Shown here in pieces: positions 33,160 to 41,006 of a stretch of DNA of 64,000 nt (position 1 is its first letter; each line of letters starts with the position of its first letter). The position numbers were made by a program, and so were the translations under genes. Below the pieces are notes generated by a model, which saw only the letters and a program-made list of their open reading frames with translations, made no database searches and was not told the DNA's origin. The stretch covers positions 1,488,001 through 1,552,000 of the forward strand of contig NZ_JAPEOK010000001.1 in the NCBI RefSeq assembly GCF_026341515.1, read 5' to 3'. Origin of the DNA: Streptomyces sp. NBC_00878 (lineage in GTDB: Bacteria > Actinomycetota > Actinomycetes > Streptomycetales > Streptomycetaceae).

Positions 33160-33789
33160 ATGTGCCTCACCACTCAGCCGGGTTTTCCCCCGCGTGACAA
33201 CACGAACGCGTCCCCGGCGAACGCGTCCCCGGACTCGTCGCCGGACTCGTCAGACACGACGGATACGACGGATACGACGGATACGACGGACGGTCCTGCG
33301 GTGCGGTCGGCCCCGCGGACCCAGACGTCACCGCCGGCCAGCGCCGCTCCCCGCTCCCGCGCCCAGCGTCGTCGCGACACCCAGCACCGGCTCACCCACG
33401 ACGTCGATCTCTGGGTGGCCAGCGCCTCGGCGGACGGTGCGCCGTACCTCGTACCGCTGTCCTTCGACTGGGACGGCGAAGCGCTGCTGGTGGCCACGCC
33501 GACGGACAGCCCCACCGGCAGGAACCTCGCCGCCACCCGAACCGTTCGGCTGGGGCTGGGCCCTACCCGAGACGTGGTCATGATCGATGGCGAGGTCGAG
33601 GTCCTGGAGATCGACGCGCTGCCGAAGGAGCGGGGTGACCGGTTCGCCGCGCAGACCGATTTCGACCCGCGGGCCCTGGCCACGCCGTACCGATGGTTCC
33701 GTATCTCTCCGCGCCGTATCCAGGCCTGGCGCGAAGTGAACGAGCTGGCCGACCGCGAGCTGATGCGCGACGGCCGCTGGTCGGTCTGA
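33160..33789 (+). CDS. Pyridoxamine 5'-phosphate oxidase-family (PPOX) flavin/F420-binding protein
   Basis: The 209-residue product is taken from ATG 33160, which follows TAGCGT (33147-33152) by seven bases and has no ribosome site, so it is probably leaderless. The first 70 residues are low-complexity, including a DTT repeat from four 9-bp units (33253-33288); a GTG at 33301 is an alternative start. The split-barrel domain follows: HDVDLWVASASADGAPYLVP, FDWDGEALLVATPTDSPTGRNLAA, VRLGLGPTRDVVMIDGEVEV and YRWFRISPRRIQAWRE. Members bind FMN or F420; substrate unknown. Confidence 0.85.
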   Translation: MCLTTQPGFPPRDNTNASPANASPDSSPDSSDTTDTTDTTDTTDGPAVRSAPRTQTSPPASAAPRSRAQRRRDTQHRLTHDVDLWVASASADGAPYLVPLSFDWDGEALLVATPTDSPTGRNLAATRTVRLGLGPTRDVVMIDGEVEVLEIDALPKERGDRFAAQTDFDPRALATPYRWFRISPRRIQAWREVNELADRELMRDGRWSV

Positions 33790-33986
33790 CGCCTCGGCCG
33801 GGCGCGCCACATGGCCAGGGCCGGACCCGGCCGACGCCGCCCATCAGGGAGTACGGCGGACCGTTGCCGGGACCGCCGCCGACGAAGTAGAACCAGACAT
33901 GCTGCTCGAAGCCGGTCGGGTCGATCGGGCCAGGCGACAGCGACGGAGAACCGCGGGAGCGGTCCCGTCCCACGGAGGGAGACACG

Positions 33987-36383
33987 ATGAGCAAGGCCAC
34001 GAGGACGGACGCGCAGTCGCCTGCGCCGCACGACGCCGACAGCCACGACATGATCCGCGTGCACGGCGCGCGCGAGAACAACCTCAAGGATGTCGACATC
34101 GAGATCCCGAAGCGGCGGCTGACGGTGTTCACCGGTGTCTCCGGCTCGGGCAAGAGCTCCCTGGTGTTCGACACGATCGCCGCGGAGTCGAAACGGCTGA
34201 TCAACGAGACCTACAGCGCCTTCCTGCAGGGCTTCATGCCGACGATGGCGCGGCCCGAGGTCGACGTACTCGACGGGCTGACGACCGCGATCACCGTCGA
34301 CCAGCAGCGGATGGGCGGCGACCCCCGCTCCACGGTCGGCACCGCCACCGACGCCAACGCGATGCTGCGCATCCTCTTCAGCCGGCTCGGCAAGCCCCAC
34401 ATCGGCCCGCCCAGCGCGTACTCCTTCAACACCGCCTCGGTCCGGGCGAGCGGCGGGATCACCGTCGAACGCGGTGCCGAGAAGACCAGGACCGTGAAGG
34501 CGACCTTCAACCGCACCGGCGGTATGTGTACGCGCTGCGAGGGCCGGGGCAAGGTCTCCGACATCGACCTCACCCAGCTCTACGACGACTCCAAGTCGCT
34601 CGCCGAGGGCGCGTTCACCATCCCCGGCTGGAAGTCGGACAGCCAGTGGACCGTGCAGGTCTACGCCCAGTCCGGCTTCGTCGACCCGAACAAGCCGATC
34701 CGCCAGTTCACCAAGAAGGAGATGCGGGACTTCCTCTACGGCGAGCCGACCAAGGTGAAGGTCAACGGCGTCAACCTCACCTATGAAGGACTGATCCCCA
34801 AGATCCAGAAGTCGTTCCTGTCCAAGGACAAGGAAGCGATGCAGCCGCACATCCGGGCGTTCGTGGAGCGGGCGGTCACCTTCGCCACCTGCCCCGAGTG
34901 CGACGGCACCCGGCTCGCCGAGGGGGCCCGCTCGTCGAAGATCAACGGGAAGAGCATCGCCGACGCCTGTGTGATGGAGATCAGAGACCTGGCCGAGTGG
35001 ATCCGCGGCCTCGACGAGCCGTCGGTGGCGCCGCTGCTCACCGCGCTCCAGCAGACCCTCGACTCCTTCGTGGAGATCGGTCTCGGCTACCTCTCGCTCG
35101 ACCGGGCGTCGGGCACGCTGTCCGGCGGCGAGGCGCAGCGCGTCAAGATGATCCGCCACCTCGGCTCCTCGCTCACCGACGTGACGTACGTCTTCGACGA
35201 GCCCACCGCGGGCCTGCACCCGCATGACATCCAGCGGATGAACAGCCTGCTGCTGCAACTGCGGGACAAGGGCAACACCGTGCTCGTCGTGGAGCACAAG
35301 CCGGAGGTGATCGCGATCGCCGACCACGTCGTCGACCTCGGCCCCGGCGCCGGTACGGCGGGCGGCACCGTCTGCTTCGAAGGCACCGTCGAAGGGCTGA
35401 AGGCCGGCGACACCATCACCGGCCGCCACCTCGACGACCGGGCCTCCCTTAAGGAGGAGGTGCGCAAGCCCACCGGTGCGCTGGAGATCCGGGGCGCGAC
35501 GGCGAACAACCTGCGGGACGTCGACGTGGACGTCCCGCTCGGGGTGCTCAGCGTCATCACCGGTGTCGCCGGCTCCGGCAAGAGCTCGCTCGTGCACGGG
35601 TCGATCCCCACCGAGGAGGGTGTGGTGTCGATCGACCAGAGCCCGATCCGCGGCTCGCGCCGCAGCAACCCGGCGACGTACACCGGCCTCCTCGAACCGA
35701 TCCGTAAGGCGTTCGCGAAGGCCAACGACGTGAAGCCGGCGCTGTTCAGCGCCAATTCGGAGGGCGCCTGCCCCACCTGCAACGGCGCCGGGGTCATCTA
35801 CAGCGACCTGGGCATCATGGCCGGAGTCTCCAGCACCTGCGAGGACTGCGGCGGGAAACGGTTCGACGCGTCGGTGCTGGAGTACCGCCTCGGGGGCCGC
35901 GACATCAGCGAGGTGCTCGCGATGCCGGTGACGGAGGCCGAGGAGTTCTTCGGCGCCGGTGAGGCGCACACGCCTGCCGCGCACAAGATCCTCCAGCGGC
36001 TCGCCGATGTCGGACTCGGCTACCTCACGATCGGCCAGCCGCTCACCACGCTGTCCGGCGGCGAGCGGCAGCGGCTCAAGCTGGCGACCCACATGGGAGA
36101 CAAGGGCGGCGTCTACGTCCTCGACGAGCCGACCACCGGCCTCCACCTCGCCGATGTCGAGCAGCTGCTCGGCCTGCTCGACCGGCTCGTCGACTCCGGC
36201 AAGTCCGTCATCGTCATCGAGCACCACCAGGCGGTCATGGCGCACGCCGACTGGGTCATCGACCTCGGCCCCGGCGCCGGCCACGACGGCGGAAAAATCG
36301 TCTTCGAGGGCACGCCCGCCGATCTCGTCGCCGCCCGCTCCACGCTCACCGGCGAGCACCTGGCGGCCTACGTCGGCGCTTGA
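33987..36383 (+). CDS. UvrA-like ABC-ATPase (class II, DrrC-like)
   Basis: The 798-residue product starts at ATG 33987 with GGAGGGAG upstream. It has two ABC modules in UvrA order: Walker A GVSGSGKSS with LSGGEAQRVKM signature and VFDEPTAGLHPHD, then GVAGSGKSS, LSGGERQRLKLATH and VLDEPTTGLH. Zinc-finger Cys pairs CTRCEGRG, CPECDGTR, CPTCNGAG and CEDCGGKR are retained. At about 800 residues it is shorter than UvrA (about 950-1000) and near the size of DrrC, a daunorubicin self-resistance protein, consistent with loss of the UvrB-interaction region. It could displace an intercalating compound from DNA. No biosynthetic cluster for such a drug is visible here. Confidence 0.92.
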   Translation: MSKATRTDAQSPAPHDADSHDMIRVHGARENNLKDVDIEIPKRRLTVFTGVSGSGKSSLVFDTIAAESKRLINETYSAFLQGFMPTMARPEVDVLDGLTTAITVDQQRMGGDPRSTVGTATDANAMLRILFSRLGKPHIGPPSAYSFNTASVRASGGITVERGAEKTRTVKATFNRTGGMCTRCEGRGKVSDIDLTQLYDDSKSLAEGAFTIPGWKSDSQWTVQVYAQSGFVDPNKPIRQFTKKEMRDFLYGEPTKVKVNGVNLTYEGLIPKIQKSFLSKDKEAMQPHIRAFVERAVTFATCPECDGTRLAEGARSSKINGKSIADACVMEIRDLAEWIRGLDEPSVAPLLTALQQTLDSFVEIGLGYLSLDRASGTLSGGEAQRVKMIRHLGSSLTDVTYVFDEPTAGLHPHDIQRMNSLLLQLRDKGNTVLVVEHKPEVIAIADHVVDLGPGAGTAGGTVCFEGTVEGLKAGDTITGRHLDDRASLKEEVRKPTGALEIRGATANNLRDVDVDVPLGVLSVITGVAGSGKSSLVHGSIPTEEGVVSIDQSPIRGSRRSNPATYTGLLEPIRKAFAKANDVKPALFSANSEGACPTCNGAGVIYSDLGIMAGVSSTCEDCGGKRFDASVLEYRLGGRDISEVLAMPVTEAEEFFGAGEAHTPAAHKILQRLADVGLGYLTIGQPLTTLSGGERQRLKLATHMGDKGGVYVLDEPTTGLHLADVEQLLGLLDRLVDSGKSVIVIEHHQAVMAHADWVIDLGPGAGHDGGKIVFEGTPADLVAARSTLTGEHLAAYVGA

Positions 36384-36419
36384 TCGCCTGTCTCGCCCGC
36401 ATCGCCTATCTTGGCGCGC

Positions 36420-36815
36420 ATGCAGTCCTACACGATCGGCCAGGCAGCGCGGCTGCTCGGGGTGAGTCCGGACACCGCGCGGCGGTGGGCGGACGCGGGC
36501 CGGGTGGCCACGCACCGGGACGAGGGCGGGCGGCGCCTCGTCGACGGGCGGGACCTGGCCGCCTTCTCCGTCGAGCTGGCCAAGAGCGGCGGTGGCGAGG
36601 AGGACGTCTCGTACACCTCCGTGCGCAACGCCTTCCCCGGCATCGTCACCGCCGTGAAGCTCGGCGATGTCGCGGCCCAGGTGGAGATCCAGGCCGGGCC
36701 GCACCGGCTGGTTTCGCTGCTGACCCGGGAGGCCGTGGAGGAGCTCGGCCTGGAGGTCGGGGTGGAGGCCACCGCCCGTGTGAAGTCGACGAACGTGCAC
36801 ATCGACCGCGCTTGA
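36420..36815 (+). CDS. MerR-type HTH fused to TOBE/Mop domain, molybdate-responsive regulator candidate
   Basis: The 131-residue product starts at ATG 36420. TATCTT (36407-36412) ends seven bases before the ATG and there is no ribosome site, so leaderless expression is likely. Residues 1-50 form an excisionase/MerR-like helix-turn-helix (YTIGQAARLLGVSPDTARRWADAGRV); residues about 65-131 are a Mop/TOBE domain (SVRNAFPGIVTAVKLGDVAAQVEI, LVSLLTREAVEELGLEVGVEATARVKSTNVHI) of the molybdate/tungstate-binding type. This single-protein architecture differs from ModE but predicts molybdate sensing. The modABC genes 3.7 kb downstream are likely targets, separated now by a TnpB element. Confidence 0.88.
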   Translation: MQSYTIGQAARLLGVSPDTARRWADAGRVATHRDEGGRRLVDGRDLAAFSVELAKSGGGEEDVSYTSVRNAFPGIVTAVKLGDVAAQVEIQAGPHRLVSLLTREAVEELGLEVGVEATARVKSTNVHIDRA

Positions 36816-36876
36816 GGGGAACGGGGGTGACCTCCGCCGGTCATGCCCCGGCCGAGAGGCCGATCACTCGTCTCTT

Positions 36877-38420
36877 GTGAGGGGGCCCGGCGTTCACGCC
36901 GGGGTGGGGGTACCTCCCGCTTGCGGGGGAGAATCGCATCCCGTGACAGTGATGCGGAGCGTCGCCGCATCCTGCTTTCCGGGCGCGGTGCGCCGCTGCG
37001 GGTTGCCCGGCGGAGCCGGGTGCAGGCGAACGCGTGTGCCCGTGTTCGCTGATGGGGGTGATAGCGGTGGGAGAGGGGCGCGGGTGTGTGGATCTCGTAC
37101 GTATGGTCGTCCGGCAGGGTTCGGGGGCCGGAACGTGGATGGGGGTGAGGGCGTGGCGGAAGCGGCGGGGGCCGACGGGGCGGGGCATGCGCGGTACACG
37201 TTCCGGCTTCGGGTGCCGTCCACCGCCCACACGCTGCTGATGGCGGAGTGGGACCGGTGCCGGTGGGTGTGGAACGAGTGCGTGGCCAAGTCGAAGCAGG
37301 TCCACGCCTGGAACAGGAATCGTCCCGAGGGCACCGACAAGCGGACCTGCGGCCCGGCCCAGCTCGACAAGATGCTGACCGAGGCCCGCAAGGTGACACC
37401 CTGGCTGCGGGAAGGCAGCTCGGTCCCGCAGCAGCAGCTCATCCGTGACTTCGGCAAGTCCAGGGCCAAGGCCCAAAAAGACATCCGTGAGCGCGTCCCG
37501 CAGCACCGCCGGTCCGGGATGCCGCAGTGGAAGAAGAAACGCGAGGCGGCGCCGACGCTGAACTACACCCGGCGCGGCTTCCGCCTCAAGGACGGCAAGC
37601 TGCACCTGGCGGGCGGCATCGCCTTGACGGTGGTGTGGTCGCGGGACCTTCCCACCACCCCCTCCAGCGTGCGCGTCTATCAGGACACCATCGGGCACTG
37701 GTACGCCGGCTTCGTCGTCCCCGCCCAGGTGCAGCCGCTCCCCGCCACCGGCCGCGTGATCGGCGTCGACTGGGGTGTGAACGAGACCGCGACCACCACC
37801 AGCGACGCCCATGACCTCCCGCACGCCCAGCACGGGCGGAAGGCCAAAGAGAAGCTGACCCGGTACGACCGGATGATGGCCCGCCGCAGACCGAAGAAGG
37901 GGAAGACCGGGTCGAAGGGCTACCGCACAGCGAAGCAACTCCGGGCCAAGACGCACCACAAGGTCACCCGGCAGCGCCAGGACACGGCCCGCAAGTGGGC
38001 CAAGTCCGTCGTCCGCGACCACGACGCCCTGGCCGTCGAGGACTTCAGACCGAAGTTCCTCGCCAGGACCACCATGGCCAGGAAGGCCGCCGACGCCGCC
38101 ATCGGCGCCACCAAGCAGGCCCTGATCGAGATGGGCCGCAAGCACGGCAGGATCGTGCACCTGGTCCACCCCGCGCACACCACGATGGACTGCGCGCAGT
38201 GCGGAGCGAGAGCCAAGCACACACTGCCGCTGGGGACGCGCACCTACACCTGCACCGCCTGCGGAACCGTATCCCCACGGGACAAGAACTCCGCACGCGT
38301 CATGCTCGTCCGGGCTGGTCTCAACCCGGCTGGTGCCGAGGGCACAAGACCACCCGGGGCGCTGCCCCGGACGGCTGCCTGAGCCAGGAATCCCCTCCCT
38401 TCAGGGAGAGGAGGATTCAA
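36877..38420 (+). mobile_element. IS200/IS605-superfamily element carrying only tnpB (IS1341-like)
   Basis: The element has no tnpA. Near the left end is a perfect hairpin CCCGGCG-TTCA-CGCCGGG (36886-36903); at the right end CTCCC-TTCA-GGGAG (38395-38408) followed by AGGAGGATTCAA, which ends at 38420. Subterminal hairpins instead of inverted terminal repeats are typical. The right end meets the formate dehydrogenase chimera and supplies its stop codon. The left boundary is uncertain by some tens of bases. There is no tnpA to move it, so mobility would need help in trans. Confidence 0.75.
37153..38382 (+). CDS. tnpB: TnpB RNA-guided nuclease (IS605 OrfB family)
   Basis: The product is 409 residues from a GTG at 37153 with GGTGAGG upstream; the frame is open further upstream but that part is not protein-like. 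It carries the OrfB helix-turn-helix start (YTFRLRVPSTAHTLLMAEWDRC, read in parts), the split RuvC domain with Asp in VIGVDWGVNE, Glu in ALAVEDF and Asp in SPRDKNSARV, and the zinc finger CAQCGARA...CTACG. All catalytic residues are present, so nuclease activity is possible. TnpB proteins cut DNA beside a TAM using an omega RNA from the element's right end. Confidence 0.93.
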   Translation: MAEAAGADGAGHARYTFRLRVPSTAHTLLMAEWDRCRWVWNECVAKSKQVHAWNRNRPEGTDKRTCGPAQLDKMLTEARKVTPWLREGSSVPQQQLIRDFGKSRAKAQKDIRERVPQHRRSGMPQWKKKREAAPTLNYTRRGFRLKDGKLHLAGGIALTVVWSRDLPTTPSSVRVYQDTIGHWYAGFVVPAQVQPLPATGRVIGVDWGVNETATTTSDAHDLPHAQHGRKAKEKLTRYDRMMARRRPKKGKTGSKGYRTAKQLRAKTHHKVTRQRQDTARKWAKSVVRDHDALAVEDFRPKFLARTTMARKAADAAIGATKQALIEMGRKHGRIVHLVHPAHTTMDCAQCGARAKHTLPLGTRTYTCTACGTVSPRDKNSARVMLVRAGLNPAGAEGTRPPGALPRTAA

Positions 38421-38440
38421 TTGGCGACCGAGTACGAGTG
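38300..38440 (+). ncRNA. Predicted omega RNA (reRNA) at the tnpB 3' end
   Basis: TnpB guide RNAs overlap the end of tnpB, end with the element's right-end hairpin and continue into flanking DNA as guide. By that rule the scaffold would end at 38420 and the guide would begin TTGGCGACCGAGTACG at 38421, within the formate dehydrogenase-like gene. The 5' end and transcription are not determined; coordinates are approximate. Confidence 0.35.
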
Positions 38441-39277
38441 CGCGCCCGTTCCCGCCAGTGCGCCGCCGTCCACGATCAGGTACTCGTCGCGGATCGCGCG
38501 CCCGGCGAAGAAGGCCTCCAAGATCTCCCGGGTGCCCGCCGCGTAACGGGCCTGCGCGGAGAGGGAGGAGCCGGAGATGTGCGGGGTCATGCCGTGGTGC
38601 GGCATGGTCCGCCAGGGGTGGTCGGGCGGCGCCGGCTGCGGATACCAGACGTCGCCCGCGTAACCCGCCAACTGGCCGCTGCGCAGCGCCCGGTCGACGG
38701 CGTCGGGGTCGGCGATCTTCGCCCGCGCGGTGTTGATGAGGTACGCGCCGCGCTTCATCCGGCCCAGCAGCTTGTCGCCGAACAGCCCTTCCGTCTCAGG
38801 ATGCAGCGGCGCGTTGATCGTGACGACGTCGCAGTACGGCACCATGTCGGCGGCCGTCGGATGGAAGGTCAGGCCCAACTCCCGCTCGACGTCCTCGGGC
38901 AGGCGGTGGCGGTCCGTGTAGTGCAGCTGTACGTCGAAGGGCGCGAGGCGTCGCAGCACCGCGAGGCCGATGCGCCCGGCGGCCACCGTGCCGACGTGCA
39001 TGCCCTCCAGGTCGTACGAACGGGCCACGCAGTCGGCGATGTTCCAGCCGCCGTCGAGCACGACCTGATGGGACGGCAGGTAGTTGCGGACGAGGGACAG
39101 CGTCATCATCACGACGTACCGTCTCCCGCGCCGCACGATCGGGACGCGCAGCTCGTGTTCGAGGCGGCGGATCGCGGCGGACAGCGAGGGCTGGGAGACG
39201 TAGCAGGCCGCCGCCGCACGGGCGAAGTGGCGCTCGCGGGCGAGGGCGACCAGGTATTCCAGCTGGCGCAGTTGCAT
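38417..39277 (-). CDS. In-frame chimera: LysR HTH fused to NAD-dependent formate dehydrogenase C-terminal half
   Basis: The 286-residue frame starts at ATG 39277 with GGAGGTCACGC upstream. Residues 1-54 are a LysR DNA-binding domain (MQLRQLEYLVALARERHFARA, then YVSQPSLSAAIRRLEHEL and VPIVRRGRRYV). Without any stop the sequence becomes formate dehydrogenase from the equivalent of Pseudomonas FDH residue about 170: VMMTLSLVRNYLPSHQ, HVGTVAAGRIGLAVLRRLAPFDV, LINTARAKIADPDAV and PHHGMTPHISGSSL. The FDH catalytic N-terminal domain and the LysR effector domain are missing. The C-terminus stops at GTGAHSYSVAN because the TnpB element provides the TGA, trimming about ten residues. It is probably nonfunctional as an FDH. 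Confidence 0.85.
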   Translation of the reverse strand: MQLRQLEYLVALARERHFARAAAACYVSQPSLSAAIRRLEHELRVPIVRRGRRYVVMMTLSLVRNYLPSHQVVLDGGWNIADCVARSYDLEGMHVGTVAAGRIGLAVLRRLAPFDVQLHYTDRHRLPEDVERELGLTFHPTAADMVPYCDVVTINAPLHPETEGLFGDKLLGRMKRGAYLINTARAKIADPDAVDRALRSGQLAGYAGDVWYPQPAPPDHPWRTMPHHGMTPHISGSSLSAQARYAAGTREILEAFFAGRAIRDEYLIVDGGALAGTGAHSYSVAN

Positions 39278-39449
39278 GCGTGACCTCCGCGGGAGGGGGC
39301 TGCGCGCCCGGGGTGCCGGCGTGCCGCTGTGCCGACGTACAGGGACGTACGGCGACGTACAGCGCGACGTACAGCATGGGCCGGGCGACGCGCGGCAGGG
39401 GAGGCGATCGGGAAGGCCGTGGACTAGGCGGGGCAGGTCGCGGGCGGTG

Positions 39450-39932
39450 TCACGCCCACTCGGTGTAGCCGCCGTCCACGCGGATCGTGTCGATGCCGCT
39501 GATGTGCCGGGCGCCGCAGCGGTCCTGGGGCAGGACGAGCTGAGGTCCCTCGCGGTCGAGTGCGGTGTCGTCGATGCCGACCGCGAGCAGGACCGGCGCA
39601 CGGCCGAAGTCGGGGTCGATCTCGGCCCAGGACAGCAGCGCGTGGTGGCCGTCCCTGCCGGACACCGCGATCAGGAAGCGCAGCCGGTCCTTGCGCCGGA
39701 CGGGGTCGAAGCCGGGGCCGGCGGCCGTCAGCACGTCGTGCAGGAGCGGTCCGGTGAAGTGGTGGTGCTGGATTCCGCTGGTGGCGCACTCGAAGCTGAC
39801 CTCGGCCTCGTGCTGCGGCCAGGCGAGCAGGTCGGGCACCGTCAGCCGCGCCGGACGGTCCAGATCACCGGTGAGGATCAGTTCCGGCACCGGACCGGCG
39901 GCCGTACGGGCAGCTGCGAGGGACTGGCTCAC
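39450..39932 (-). CDS. Molybdopterin-binding oxidoreductase-type domain protein (SUOX fold)
   Basis: The 160-residue product has a GTG start at 39932 with GGGAGG nine bases upstream. It resembles a stand-alone oxidoreductase Moco-binding domain: PELILTGDLDRPARLTVPDLLAWPQHEAEVSF (start of such domains, read in parts), ECATSGIQHHHFTGPLLHDVL, FLIAVSGRDGHHALLSWAEIDPDF and LVLPQDRCGARHISGIDTIRV. The catalytic Cys of sulfite oxidases is at the ECATSG position. No twin-arginine signal is seen. Its location between the FDH chimera and modABC fits molybdenum use, but the electron partner is unknown. Confidence 0.8.
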   Translation of the reverse strand: MSQSLAAARTAAGPVPELILTGDLDRPARLTVPDLLAWPQHEAEVSFECATSGIQHHHFTGPLLHDVLTAAGPGFDPVRRKDRLRFLIAVSGRDGHHALLSWAEIDPDFGRAPVLLAVGIDDTALDREGPQLVLPQDRCGARHISGIDTIRVDGGYTEWA

Positions 39933-40142
39933 GGGCTACCACCTCCCGGATGACCGTACCCGGACCGGCATCCCGTACAAACGCACATGCCATCCCAATG
40001 GAGATCAGATCCGGCTCATGCAAAGCGACAGGAGACTTTTCCCTGGTATCTGCGGCACTATCATCTGCACGTGCATACCTACCGGGCCCTGTCGGCGTAC
40101 GTCCGGCAGGCGCTCCGCGTCAGGACCAGAGGGAGTGGACCC

Positions 40143-41006
40143 GTGATGACCCGTACCGCGCGCCGCAGTCGCCGGAGCAGCCAGACCCGCCGCACTCTGC
40201 GGGCGGCCGGCGCAGGCGCCGCCGCCCTGCTGGCCCTGAGCGCCTGCTCGTCCGACGACTCCTCGTCGGCGAAGTCGGACGCCTCGGACTCGTCGTCTTC
40301 TTCGTCCTCGTCATCCTCGTCGGACGAGCTGTCCGGCACGGTGACCGTGTTCGCCGCCGCGTCGCTCAAGGAGAGCTTCACGACGCTGGGCAAGGAGTTC
40401 GAGAAGGCGCACCCGGGTACGAAGGTGACCTTCAGCTTCGGCGGCAGCGACACCCTCGCCGCGAGTCTCACCAGCGGTGCCCCGGCCGACGTGTTCGCCT
40501 CCGCCAGCCCCAAGACGATGAAGATCGTCACGGATGCGGGCGACGCCTCCGGGACGCCCGCGACCTTCGTACGCAACCAGCTGGAGATCGCCACCCTGCC
40601 GGGCAACCCAGACAAGATCTCCTCGCTCAAGGACCTCACGAAGTCGGGTCTGAAGGTCGTGCTGTGCGACAAGGAGGTGCCGTGCGGAGCCGCCGCGCAG
40701 AAGGCCCTGGACGCGAGCAAGCTGAAGCTCACCCCGGTGTCGTACGAGCAGGACGTCAAGGGCGCGCTGACCAAGGTCGAGCTGAAGGAAGCCGACGCCG
40801 CGGTCGTCTACAAGACCGACGTGAACGCGGCGGGTGACAAGGTGGAGGGCGTGGAGTTCCCCGAGTCCGCCGACGCCATCAACGACTATCCGATCACCCT
40901 CCTCAAGGACGCGCCCAACGCCGAGGCGGCCAAGGCGTTCATCACGCTGGTGCGGTCCGCCGACGGCCAGAAAGTGCTGACCGAGGCCGGGTTCCTCAAG
41001 CCGTGA
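40143..41006 (+). CDS. modA: Molybdate ABC transporter substrate-binding lipoprotein
   Basis: The 287-residue product starts at GTG 40143 (or ATG 40146) with GAGGGAG upstream. An Arg-rich N-terminus and hydrophobic stretch end in the lipobox LLALSAC, so the protein should be lipid-anchored outside. A Ser/Asp linker precedes the ModA domain: TVTVFAAASLKESFTTLG, FSFGGSDTLAASLTSGAPADVFASAS, and DAAVVYKTDVNAAGDKV. ModA binds molybdate or tungstate. The 210 bases upstream hold the operon promoter (AT-rich at 40020-40070). modB begins inside the modA stop. Confidence 0.95.
   Translation: MMTRTARRSRRSSQTRRTLRAAGAGAAALLALSACSSDDSSSAKSDASDSSSSSSSSSSSDELSGTVTVFAAASLKESFTTLGKEFEKAHPGTKVTFSFGGSDTLAASLTSGAPADVFASASPKTMKIVTDAGDASGTPATFVRNQLEIATLPGNPDKISSLKDLTKSGLKVVLCDKEVPCGAAAQKALDASKLKLTPVSYEQDVKGALTKVELKEADAAVVYKTDVNAAGDKVEGVEFPESADAINDYPITLLKDAPNAEAAKAFITLVRSADGQKVLTEAGFLKP

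Noticed and set aside
33174..36800. 1208-codon open frame on the minus strand
   Set aside because: It is antisense to the UvrA-like, PPOX and MerR-TOBE genes, which have intact motifs; no ribosome site or domain on the antisense strand.
36841..38220. 459-codon minus-strand frame through the TnpB element
   Set aside because: It is antisense to TnpB, whose RuvC and zinc-finger residues are intact.
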